Positions 16,405-25,532 of a DNA stretch of 64,000 nt are shown here, piece after piece (the first letter of the stretch is position 1; every line of letters begins with the position of its first letter). The position numbers and the translations under genes are program-made. The stretch is taken from assembly GCA_030530875.1 (NCBI GenBank), contig JAUMUD010000010.1, positions 1 through 64,000 of the forward strand, written 5' to 3'. Source of the DNA: Corynebacterium sp. GTDB lineage: Bacteria; Actinomycetota; Actinomycetes; Mycobacteriales; Mycobacteriaceae. The notes under the pieces were generated by a model. That model was not told the DNA's origin, did not search any database, and was given only the letters and a program-made list of their open reading frames with translations.

Positions 16405-16908
16405 TTATTTCTCCTTCATCAGAATCTTTGAGGTCAGCGCACCCACAAGGGCGCCGGTGAGAACATCGGTTGGATAGTGTACACCAAGAACCATGCGGGA
16501 GAGCATCATCACAGGGATACCAAATAATGGTACCCGCGAACCACTGATTTTGGATAATGCAGTTAGCGCAGCTGCAGTAGAGGTGGCGTGAGAGGATGGG
16601 AAGCTGAGCTTGGATGGGGTGCCCACACCAATCTTGATGCGCTCATCATGAGGGCGCTTACGACGCACAATACGCTTAATCACGACCGAGGCCGCATGGG
16701 CACTAAAAGCCGCAGCACCCAGACGGATCCAGAGGTTTCGCTTTTCTGGATCCTTGCGCTTTACGACGGCGCCAGCCGCCGAAAGTGCAAGCCAACCGAG
16801 AGAATGCTCACCGAAGTGGCTAAGTAGACGGGCGCCCTTGACCACGCCAGGCTTATCAAAGGCGGCTTTCTGAATGCCGACGAGAATATCTGATTCGAGC
16901 TTAGTCAC
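16405..16908 (-). CDS. PAP2-family decaprenylphosphoryl-5-phosphoribose phosphatase (Rv3807c-type)
   Basis: This 167-residue membrane phosphatase has the three PAP2 motifs KRIVRRKRPHD, PSSHAT and SRMVLGVHYPTDVLTG. By position it matches Rv3807c, proposed to remove the 5-phosphate from the UbiA product. The frame opens 8 codons upstream at a TTG, but GGAGAAG seven bases before the GTG at 16908 makes that the likely start. The GTG then overlaps the last eight bases of glfT2, a sign of translational coupling. Confidence 0.9.
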   Translation of the reverse strand: MTKLESDILVGIQKAAFDKPGVVKGARLLSHFGEHSLGWLALSAAGAVVKRKDPEKRNLWIRLGAAAFSAHAASVVIKRIVRRKRPHDERIKIGVGTPSKLSFPSSHATSTAAALTALSKISGSRVPLFGIPVMMLSRMVLGVHYPTDVLTGALVGALTSKILMKEK

Positions 16909-18880
16909 GGAAAATCTTCTCCCAACTTTCAAGGGTGGTCAGGTCATGGTGGGCGGCACGGTACTGGGAGCGCAAGGAATCAAAACGCTCCTTGACCTGC
17001 TGCTGAAGGGCACGGCTTTCCTGCAGGAGAGCCTTGGCCTTATCGCGGTCACGCTTACGGTAAACAACACCGCGACCATCAGCAGTGGTGACAGTGACGC
17101 CGTCGACACGCGAAAGAGAGAACCAACGTGCCTCAATTGGGGCAAGGTTGGCCTGCGGGACATCGTGGTGGTGCCTATCCTCCTTGGACAGGGAGTGCTT
17201 GAGGCCCTTGGCCAGCCACAATGCCTTCTTTACTGGGGCCAAGCGCCCACCAATGTCCTTGGTAGGAACCCCAGGGATGCCACTTGGCTTTGGCAGCTCG
17301 GAGGCACTTGGCAGGACGCGGGCATCGGTGTAATTCTTGCGGATCCCAGCGACCTTTGGCAGGGAGCTTTCGAGAATATCGAAAAGGTGGGCCGGGCCGG
17401 CGAGGAAGTCACGCATGGCCTCATTTTGAATGGCCACGGTGGAATACTCAAGGCAGAGCAGGTGCTTAAAGGTGGCCTTTTGCATGGAACGGATAATGCC
17501 GTCCACTGGACCTTCATGGTTGAGCGCTGCGACGATCAGACGGTTACGCAGATGGAAATAGGCCTGCCAGTCAATGGCATCGTCCTTATCCGACCAGGCC
17601 ATGTGCCAAATGGCGATGCCTGGCCAGGTGGCAGTTGGGAAACCAGCCTTGCCGGCGCGAAGGCCGTATTCGGCATCATCCCATTTAATAAAGAGTGGCA
17701 GTGGGTTGCCGATCTTTTCAGCCACAACGCGTGGAATCATGCACATCCACCAGCCGTTATAGTCCACATCGATACGGCGGTGCAGGTCACGGGAGTTCAC
17801 TGCATCCGGCTTATCATATGGCTTGCCCTGGTAGGACAGCGGCATCTTAGCAAAATCATGGTCATAGTGGACGTGTGGGGCACTGGTCCACATGAAGATT
17901 CCACGGTCAATAACCTCACCCATGGAGTGCAGGTGGGAGCGCTCCTGAAGGTTCAGCATCTGACCGCCAACCAACATAGGGCTCTTTGCGAAGCGAGCCA
18001 CTGCGAGCGAGCGAAGGACCGAATCGGGCTCGATGGCAATGTCGTCATCCATGTAGAGGATATATGGGCTCTTCTTTGCGCCGGCTGGGTTTTCACCGCT
18101 TGGGCCGCCGAGGGCCTCATACATAATGCGGGAGTAGCCGCCGGAACCGCCGAGGTTACCCTGGCGGAATTCAAAAAAGCGGTCGCCGAAGTGCTCAGTA
18201 ATGGCCTTATAGCCAGGCTCATCGGCAGGGTGCTTGGTGCCCTGGTCAGGCATGATGATGGTGTCAATAACGGCGTCCACCTCAGGATCGGAGGCCAGGG
18301 CCTCAAGGGCGGCCACCGCATCGGTTGGGCGGTTGAAGGTTGGAATACCCACGGTCACGCGTGGCTCAAATGGGCCAACCTGGGTGCCATCCGGCATGGT
18401 CTGTGGGCCGGCAGGAATTGGGGAATACCAGCCAGCGGCGTGGAGTTCGACCTCAGTTTCGGCAGTGATATCGAACCAGATCCAGCCACCGTCCTCGAAT
18501 GGGGCGAGGCTAATGGTGAACTCATAGGTACGGCGAGAGGCGGTGGCGTCGATTAGCTCACCCTCGATGCCGATTCGGTTGCCATCAATCTTGGAGCGGT
18601 AGAGGTCGACGCGGGCGGCACCGGAGAGCTCCAGGCGGAGCACGACCGAGTCAAGCTGGCTCCAGCGGCGCCAGTAGCTTGCGGGGAATGCGTTGAAATA
18701 GGTCTGAAAACTTACTTCGGCACCTTCTGGGATGCGCATGGAGGTGCGATCATCCCAGGTGCAGCGGGTTTTATTAGTCGACAATTCGAGCACGTAGAGG
18801 GAGCGCACATCCTGTGGTTCGCCCTTGCGTGGCAGGAGAATCCTCTGAAGTTTCTCCACACCCACCAAATTCTCACTCAC
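16901..18880 (-). CDS. glfT2: Galactofuranosyltransferase GlfT2
   Basis: The enzyme polymerises the galactan of arabinogalactan from UDP-galactofuranose. The GT-A domain shows the metal-binding YMDDDIAIEPD, the WDDAEYGLRAGK motif and a conserved His in IAIWHMAW. The length is 659 residues from the GTG at 18880, close to the usual 640. A longer frame starts at 18952, but the ribosome site there is too close to the ATG; AAAGGAA stands about 10 bases before 18880. It is the first gene of the glfT2-PAP2-ubiA operon and is divergent from the permease pair. Confidence 0.93.
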   Translation of the reverse strand: MSENLVGVEKLQRILLPRKGEPQDVRSLYVLELSTNKTRCTWDDRTSMRIPEGAEVSFQTYFNAFPASYWRRWSQLDSVVLRLELSGAARVDLYRSKIDGNRIGIEGELIDATASRRTYEFTISLAPFEDGGWIWFDITAETEVELHAAGWYSPIPAGPQTMPDGTQVGPFEPRVTVGIPTFNRPTDAVAALEALASDPEVDAVIDTIIMPDQGTKHPADEPGYKAITEHFGDRFFEFRQGNLGGSGGYSRIMYEALGGPSGENPAGAKKSPYILYMDDDIAIEPDSVLRSLAVARFAKSPMLVGGQMLNLQERSHLHSMGEVIDRGIFMWTSAPHVHYDHDFAKMPLSYQGKPYDKPDAVNSRDLHRRIDVDYNGWWMCMIPRVVAEKIGNPLPLFIKWDDAEYGLRAGKAGFPTATWPGIAIWHMAWSDKDDAIDWQAYFHLRNRLIVAALNHEGPVDGIIRSMQKATFKHLLCLEYSTVAIQNEAMRDFLAGPAHLFDILESSLPKVAGIRKNYTDARVLPSASELPKPSGIPGVPTKDIGGRLAPVKKALWLAKGLKHSLSKEDRHHHDVPQANLAPIEARWFSLSRVDGVTVTTADGRGVVYRKRDRDKAKALLQESRALQQQVKERFDSLRSQYRAAHHDLTTLESWEKIFRD

Positions 18881-19008
18881 GACGACCAGTTCCTTTCCTT
18901 TTACGGATTTAATCAACTTCCCAGGATACCGCCCGGCGCGTGCTTTGGGCATTTCCCCCGCCGAATGGGGGCGGCTTATGCGCAGGTTTTTTTGTGATAT
19001 TTCCCCTA

Positions 19009-19022
19009 AATTTTCGAAAATT
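19009..19022. promoter_or_regulatory. 14-bp palindrome upstream of the permease operon
   Basis: AATTTTCGAAAATT is a perfect palindrome centred about 35 bases upstream of the -10 box at 19049. It is placed like an operator of a dimeric regulator. No family is assigned. Confidence 0.35.
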
Positions 19023-19048
19023 ACGATAGTTTTTGGCCGCCTTATAGA

Positions 19049-19054
19049 TATAAT
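19049..19054 (+). promoter_or_regulatory. -10 box of the permease operon
   Basis: A perfect TATAAT stands 46 bases before the ATG at 19101. No clear -35 box is present, which is common in corynebacteria. Confidence 0.5.
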
Positions 19055-19100
19055 TGCCTTTGGCTTTTTTAAATTTATCTTTTATTTTTGGGAGATTTCC

Positions 19101-20510
19101 ATGTCTGAATCTGCGGCCCAGTCCGCCTCACCAGCTGTCGATGCTGGCGATGAGGGCTATTCCAAGGGGTTGAAAAAACGCCATATCCAGATGATTGCCA
19201 TTGGTGGTTCCATTGGTACCGGTTTGTTCCTCGGTGCTGGTGGCCGCCTGTCGCTGGGTGGTCCTGGTCTGGCTTTTGCTTATTTTGTTTGTGGCATTTT
19301 TGCTTTCTTGATGGTGCGCGCGCTCGGTGAGCTTGCTGTGCGACGCCCCTCTTCCGGCGCCTTTGTGTCTTATGCCCGCGAGTTTTTGGGTGAGAAGGGC
19401 GCCTATGTGACCGGTTGGTTCTTCTTCCTGGACTGGGCGGTGACGGTGATGGCGGATATTACCGCTATTGCGCTTTACCTGCACTATTGGAAGATGTTCC
19501 AGAGCATTCCGCAGTGGGTGCTGGCCCTTATTGCGCTGGCTATTGTCTTCGCGCTGAATCTTCTGAATGTGAAGATGTTCGGCGAGGCCGAGTTCTGGTT
19601 CGCCCTGATTAAGGTGGCCACCATTGTGATCTTCATGCTGGTTGCTATTTGGGCTATTCTGACCGGCCATGCTGTGGGTGATTCCACCGCTGGTTTCCAT
19701 AATATTGCGGATAATGGCGGTTTCTTCCCTAAGGGTCTGACTGCTGTATTCGCGCTGACCTTGGGTGTGATTTTCGCCTTCGGTGGCACGGAGATGGTCG
19801 GTGTTGCCGCTGGTGAGGCTGAGGAAGCAAAGAAGATTCTCCCACGTGCCATTAACTCCATGGTGATCCGTATTCTGGTTTTCTATGTGGGTTCTGTGGT
19901 GCTGATGGCTCTGGTTCTCCCTTATACTGCGTATTCTTCTAATGAGTCCCCATTCGTGACCTTCTTCTCCGGCATTGGTGTTCCTCATGCTGGTGACATT
20001 ATTCAGGTGGTTGTTCTGACCGCGGCCTTCTCCTCCCTGAATGCCGGTCTTTATGCCACGGGTCGTACCCTGCGTTCCATGGCAGTTGCTGGTTCTGCCC
20101 CGAAGTTCGCCTCTACGCTGAATAAGAATAAAGTGCCTTCCGGCGGTATTATCATCACCTGTGCCTTTGGCCTGGTTGGTGTGATTCTGAATGTCTTCCT
20201 CGCCGATGACGCTTTTGAAATTGTCATGAACCTTGCCGGTATTGGTATTGCCGGTACCTGGGCCATGATTCTTATCTCCCATATTGCTTTCCTGCGCCGC
20301 GTGAAGAAGGGCCAGGATACCCGCCCGGCCTATAAGATGCCTGGCGCACCATATACCAACTATATTTCCCTGATTTTCTTTGCCATTGTGGTGCTTTCGA
20401 ACCTCACCTCGGATGCCGGTCGTTGGACCTTGGGCCTCTTTGTTCTTGTGGTTCTGGCTATGGTCGGTTATTGGTTCGCAGTTCGCAATAGGATTAACAC
20501 GGAACTATAA
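19101..20510 (+). CDS. Amino-acid permease, AnsP-like (copy 1)
   Basis: This 469-residue inner-membrane symporter of the amino acid-polyamine-organocation family has about 12 spans. The start GGSIGTGLFLGAGGRL, the segment RRPSSGAFVSYAREFLGE and the LHYW motif closely resemble L-asparagine permease AnsP of E. coli, so asparagine uptake is the best guess; other neutral amino acids are possible. The frame is open from 18945, but the ATG at 19101 has GGGAG eight bases upstream and gives the normal N-terminus. A close paralogue follows after 30 bases. Confidence 0.9.
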   Translation: MSESAAQSASPAVDAGDEGYSKGLKKRHIQMIAIGGSIGTGLFLGAGGRLSLGGPGLAFAYFVCGIFAFLMVRALGELAVRRPSSGAFVSYAREFLGEKGAYVTGWFFFLDWAVTVMADITAIALYLHYWKMFQSIPQWVLALIALAIVFALNLLNVKMFGEAEFWFALIKVATIVIFMLVAIWAILTGHAVGDSTAGFHNIADNGGFFPKGLTAVFALTLGVIFAFGGTEMVGVAAGEAEEAKKILPRAINSMVIRILVFYVGSVVLMALVLPYTAYSSNESPFVTFFSGIGVPHAGDIIQVVVLTAAFSSLNAGLYATGRTLRSMAVAGSAPKFASTLNKNKVPSGGIIITCAFGLVGVILNVFLADDAFEIVMNLAGIGIAGTWAMILISHIAFLRRVKKGQDTRPAYKMPGAPYTNYISLIFFAIVVLSNLTSDAGRWTLGLFVLVVLAMVGYWFAVRNRINTEL

Positions 20511-20540
20511 TTTTTGAAAAATAACCCACAAGGAGATTTC

Positions 20541-21989
20541 ATGTCAGACACAGACCATCAACAGCACCACCCTAATCCCGCACAAGATCAGGGTGATGCT
20601 GGCTATGCTAAGAATCTGAAACGCCGCCATATTCAGATGATTGCCATCGGCGGCTCGATTGGCACCGGCCTCTTCTTGGGTGCTGGTGGCCGCATGGCGC
20701 AGGGCGGACCGGGTCTTGCTTTTGCTTATTTGGTCTGTGGCATTGTTGCTTTCTTGATGGTGCGCGCCCTGGGCGAGCTTGCTGTGCGACGCCCCTCTTC
20801 CGGCGCCTTCGTCTCCTACGCCCGTGAGTTCCTGGGTGAGGGCGCGGCCTTCTATGTGGGTTGGTTCTTCTTTATCGGTTGGGCCGTGGCCATCATGGCG
20901 GATATCACGGCTATTGCGCTCTATATGCACTATTGGCACCTCTTTGGTGGGGTGCCGCAGTGGCTCATTGCCTTGATTGCGCTGGCCTTGGTACTGATTC
21001 TTAATGTGCTCAACGTGAAGATGTTCGGTGAGGCCGAGTTCTGGTTCTCCATTATTAAGGTCGGCACCATTATTATCTTCATGGTGATCGCGCTGTGGGC
21101 TGTGCTCACCCAGCATTCGTTGGATGGCACCCCTGCCGGTTTCCACAATATTACAGAAAACGGCGGTTTCTTCCCTAAGGGCTTTATGGCTGTCTTCGCC
21201 CTGACCCTGGGTGTGATCTTCGCCTTTGGTGGTACGGAAATGGTCGGTGTTGCCGCTGGTGAGGCCAAGGATGCCTCAAAGGTGCTGCCTAAGGCCATTA
21301 ACTCCATGATTATCCGAATCTTGGTTTTCTATGTGGGTTCGGTTGTGATGATGGCCCTGGTCCTGCCATATACAATGTATAGCTCCAGTGAGTCCCCATT
21401 CGTGACCTTCTTTGATCACCTGGGTGTGGCCCATGCTGGTGATGTGGTTCAGATTGTTGTTCTGACCGCGGCTTTCTCCTCTTTGAATGCTGCTCTTTAT
21501 GCGGTTGGTCGCACTCTTCGCAATATGGCTGTGTCGGGTTCTGCCCCGCATTTTGCGGCCAAGCTTAATAAGAACCGTGTGCCTGCCAATGGCATTATTA
21601 TGACCTGTGCTTTCGGTTCCTTTGGTGTGCTGCTCAATATCTTCCTGCCTGGCGACGCCTTCGATATTGTCATGAACCTGGCCGGCATTGGTTTCTGCTG
21701 CACCTGGTCCATGATTCTCATCTCCCACCTTGCCTTCCTGCGTAAGGCCAAGCGCGGTGAAGTGGAGCGCCCAAGCTACCGCATGCCGGGTGCACCATAT
21801 ACGAACTACATCGCCATTATCTTCTATGCCGTGGTGGTTCTTTCCAATCTCTCCTCCACCGCTGGCCGCTGGACCCTGGGCCTCTACGTCATCCTCATGG
21901 TCCTGCTCACCGCCTACTGGTTCCATATCCGTGGCCGCGTCTACGCCAAGGCCGCCGCCGATAAAGAAAAATATGGCGACCGCCTATAG
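20541..21989 (+). CDS. Amino-acid permease, AnsP-like (copy 2)
   Basis: This 482-residue protein is a tandem paralogue of the gene before it; the transmembrane core is nearly alignable from end to end, including GGSIGTGLFLGAGGRM and RRPSSGAFVSYAREFLGE. Differences lie at the N-terminus, which is His-rich here, and in the longer basic C-terminus. AAGGAG precedes the ATG at 20541. The two genes form one transcription unit ending at the hairpin at 22028. Divergence of substrate range after duplication is an inference. Confidence 0.9.
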   Translation: MSDTDHQQHHPNPAQDQGDAGYAKNLKRRHIQMIAIGGSIGTGLFLGAGGRMAQGGPGLAFAYLVCGIVAFLMVRALGELAVRRPSSGAFVSYAREFLGEGAAFYVGWFFFIGWAVAIMADITAIALYMHYWHLFGGVPQWLIALIALALVLILNVLNVKMFGEAEFWFSIIKVGTIIIFMVIALWAVLTQHSLDGTPAGFHNITENGGFFPKGFMAVFALTLGVIFAFGGTEMVGVAAGEAKDASKVLPKAINSMIIRILVFYVGSVVMMALVLPYTMYSSSESPFVTFFDHLGVAHAGDVVQIVVLTAAFSSLNAALYAVGRTLRNMAVSGSAPHFAAKLNKNRVPANGIIMTCAFGSFGVLLNIFLPGDAFDIVMNLAGIGFCCTWSMILISHLAFLRKAKRGEVERPSYRMPGAPYTNYIAIIFYAVVVLSNLSSTAGRWTLGLYVILMVLLTAYWFHIRGRVYAKAAADKEKYGDRL

Positions 21990-22027
21990 TCGCTGACGCT
22001 CCTACAGCCAGTCGGAGAACCAAAAGG

Positions 22028-22064
22028 AAACCCGCTAACTCTCATTCAGAGCTAGCGGGTTTTC
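22028..22064. terminator. Bidirectional terminator between permease pair and glf
   Basis: AAACCCGCTA pairs with TAGCGGGTTT, and an inner GCTAACTCT/GAGCTAGC region extends it. TTTTC follows on the plus strand. The hairpin lies between two converging stops and could serve both. Confidence 0.75.
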
Positions 22065-22113
22065 AAAACAGTAACTATTTTGGAATTTTAAAAATCTGCC
22101 AAGATTTTAGAAA

Positions 22114-23322
<1,209 letters not shown>

Positions 23323-23349
23323 TCAAGTTCAAAATCCTGGGAGTTTTTC

Positions 23350-24720
23350 GTGAATTTTTCATCCTTGCGTGTGGCTGCTAAGCCCACTGTGACTCTTATT
23401 CTGATTCTGGCCATGGTTGCGTCGTACCTGGCAGCCGCCCGCCACAAGCTCTACCTTGATGATATGAAGCCTGTCTCCGCCTCGGTGGCGACCAGGCCTT
23501 TTTCTGATGCCACGCAGGTTTCCATTAGTGCCGCCGAGGCCCCTGAGGCTTCGAACTCGCAGGCTACTCATGTGGCTGAGGGCACCAGTGTGAAGGTCTA
23601 TGAGGCCCATTCTGATGCTGAATTTTCCATGTTTGCGCTCACCTGGAAGGACCCAAAGGGTACGAATCCGCAGGTTAATGTGCATGTGCGCGGCCTTCAG
23701 TCCAATGGTTCCTGGGGTGCGTGGTACGATGCGGATACTCTGACGCCAACCGGCGAAACCCCCACCAAGGGCACGGATTTGCTCTATGTTCACCCAACCA
23801 AGGCCGTCCAGATTTCCTTCGACTCCACCTCAGCTCCGCTGAATGATCTCTCCGATTTGGAAATGGTCTTTATTGATGGCAAGACCCAAAAGGTCATTGC
23901 CCCAGCTAGCTACTCGACGACCGAGCAGCTCCGCCTCATCCCTCGCGCTGCCTGGGGTGCCGATGAAAATCTTCGCTGCCAGCAGCCGACTTATGATAAT
24001 CGCGTCACTGCCCTGACCATTCACCATACTGTGGGCGCCAATGATTATTCCGTCGACGCAGCCCCTGGTATTGTCCGCGGCATTTATGTGTACCATGCAC
24101 AGACCCTGGGTTGGTGCGATATTGGATACCAGAGTCTTGTTGACCGTTTTGGCAATATTTATGAGGGTACCTATGGCGGTTTTGATAAGGCCGTTCAGGG
24201 TGCGCATGCCGGTGGCTTTAACCAGAACACCTGGGCAATTTCCATGATGGGTGATTTCCGCACCGTGGCCCCAAGCAATGAGATGATTGCTGCTGTGGGT
24301 AATCTTGCTGGTTGGAAGGCCTTTATTTCCGGTTTTGATCCACTGGGCACCAGCGTTCACTATTCCGAGGGTTCCTCTTATACCTCTATTCCTAAGGGCC
24401 AGGCGGTGACTGTCCATAATATCTTTGGCCACCGCGATGTGGATACCACCGAATGCCCTGGTGATGCCGCCTATGCGCAGCTGGATAATATCCGCAACCT
24501 TGCCTCGGCCCGCTATCGCGCCATGCAGACCGGTGCTGCTACCACTGCTCTTAATATTGTTGCCGCACCGACGGCTCCTGACCCACTCGGCAACCTGGCC
24601 GGTCAGATTGGCCCAATCCTCGGTGGCGCCGTGATTGTTCTGGTTATCCTCTTTGCCCTGGGTGTCTTCGGATCAACCTCGGCAAATAAGGATCAGACAA
24701 CAACTACCGCAGCGGCCTAG
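23350..24720 (+). CDS. Secreted PGRP/amidase_2-type N-acetylmuramoyl-L-alanine amidase (Rv3811-type)
   Basis: This 456-residue protein starts at a GTG with GGGAG six bases upstream. A signal or anchor span covers about residues 12-30. Residues of about 190-395 are a peptidoglycan-recognition amidase domain: RAAWGADE at its start, the zinc His in LTIHHTVG, and GHRDVDTTECPGD near its end carrying the second His and the Cys ligand. A second membrane span near residues 415-435 and a short Thr/Ala-rich tail close it. The expected reaction cuts the amide between MurNAc and L-Ala. Position next to glf matches Rv3811. Confidence 0.9.
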   Translation: MNFSSLRVAAKPTVTLILILAMVASYLAAARHKLYLDDMKPVSASVATRPFSDATQVSISAAEAPEASNSQATHVAEGTSVKVYEAHSDAEFSMFALTWKDPKGTNPQVNVHVRGLQSNGSWGAWYDADTLTPTGETPTKGTDLLYVHPTKAVQISFDSTSAPLNDLSDLEMVFIDGKTQKVIAPASYSTTEQLRLIPRAAWGADENLRCQQPTYDNRVTALTIHHTVGANDYSVDAAPGIVRGIYVYHAQTLGWCDIGYQSLVDRFGNIYEGTYGGFDKAVQGAHAGGFNQNTWAISMMGDFRTVAPSNEMIAAVGNLAGWKAFISGFDPLGTSVHYSEGSSYTSIPKGQAVTVHNIFGHRDVDTTECPGDAAYAQLDNIRNLASARYRAMQTGAATTALNIVAAPTAPDPLGNLAGQIGPILGGAVIVLVILFALGVFGSTSANKDQTTTTAAA

Positions 24721-25532
24721 TTTTCTAGGCTTTCAAGGACCTCGGCGAGGCCATCCTCGTCATTGGTCCTTGCCACCATATCGGCAATGCTCTTAACATG
24801 TGGATGAGCATTGCCCATGGCCACCCCGGTGCCCGCCCATTTGAGCATGGCTTCATCATTGGGCATATCGCCAAAGGCGATGGCATCGGCGGGGTCAATT
24901 TTTAATTTCTCAGCGAGCTCATTGAGCGTACGCGCCTTAGTCACCCCAGCAGCAGAGACCTCAATCAAACCAAGGTCAATGGAATAGGTAAACTGCGCAC
25001 CTGGCACCGTGCCCAAAAGGGCAGCCATTTCTTTGGCGGAGCGCGTCGTATCGCGAATTAGAAGCTTCATTGCTGGGCGGGAGATGAGGCTGTGCAGGGG
25101 TTCAATGCCCTCACCGAAATCCGGCCAGACCCTTTCAAAATCCTCATTGATGGCGAAGTGTTCGTGCTCCGGGGCAAAAACATCATCGGCCAGGCGCTCA
25201 ACGGCAAAACCCACGTGGCTGCCCAGCACCTTTTTGGCATGCTCCACCACGGCAAACATGGTTTCAGAATCCATCAAGTGGGATTGAAGCACGGTCTGTT
25301 TTTCAGAATCATAGACCACTGCCCCATTACCCGTCACACAGAGCGGGAAGAAATCAAGCTGCTCAATGACTGGATGCACCCAGCGCGGCGGGCGGCCCGT
25401 GGCCAAAACCACGACCACCCCGTCCTGATGCGCGCGCGACAAGACAGCGCGGGCACGCGGGCTAATACGCTCATTGCTACCAAGGAGCGTGCCATCCAGA
25501 TCACTGACAATCAGCTTTTTTGAAAAACTCAT
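24717..25532 (-). CDS. Cof-type HAD-superfamily phosphatase
   Basis: This 271-residue cytosolic hydrolase has HAD motif I SDLDGTLLG with the nucleophile Asp, motif II in VLATGRPP, and motif IV GDMPNDEAML. The C2 cap between residues of about 85 and 190 places it in the Cof/Rv3813c group; the substrate is probably a sugar phosphate or similar. Its start codon follows the stop of the acyltransferase-HAD gene without a gap, so the two are translated together. Its stop overlaps the amidase stop on the other strand by four bases (CTAG). Confidence 0.9.
   Translation of the reverse strand: MSFSKKLIVSDLDGTLLGSNERISPRARAVLSRAHQDGVVVVLATGRPPRWVHPVIEQLDFFPLCVTGNGAVVYDSEKQTVLQSHLMDSETMFAVVEHAKKVLGSHVGFAVERLADDVFAPEHEHFAINEDFERVWPDFGEGIEPLHSLISRPAMKLLIRDTTRSAKEMAALLGTVPGAQFTYSIDLGLIEVSAAGVTKARTLNELAEKLKIDPADAIAFGDMPNDEAMLKWAGTGVAMGNAHPHVKSIADMVARTNDEDGLAEVLESLEN

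Noticed and set aside
16874..18556. Plus-strand frame of 560 codons opposite glfT2
   Set aside because: A shadow of glfT2, which has all its catalytic motifs on the minus strand.
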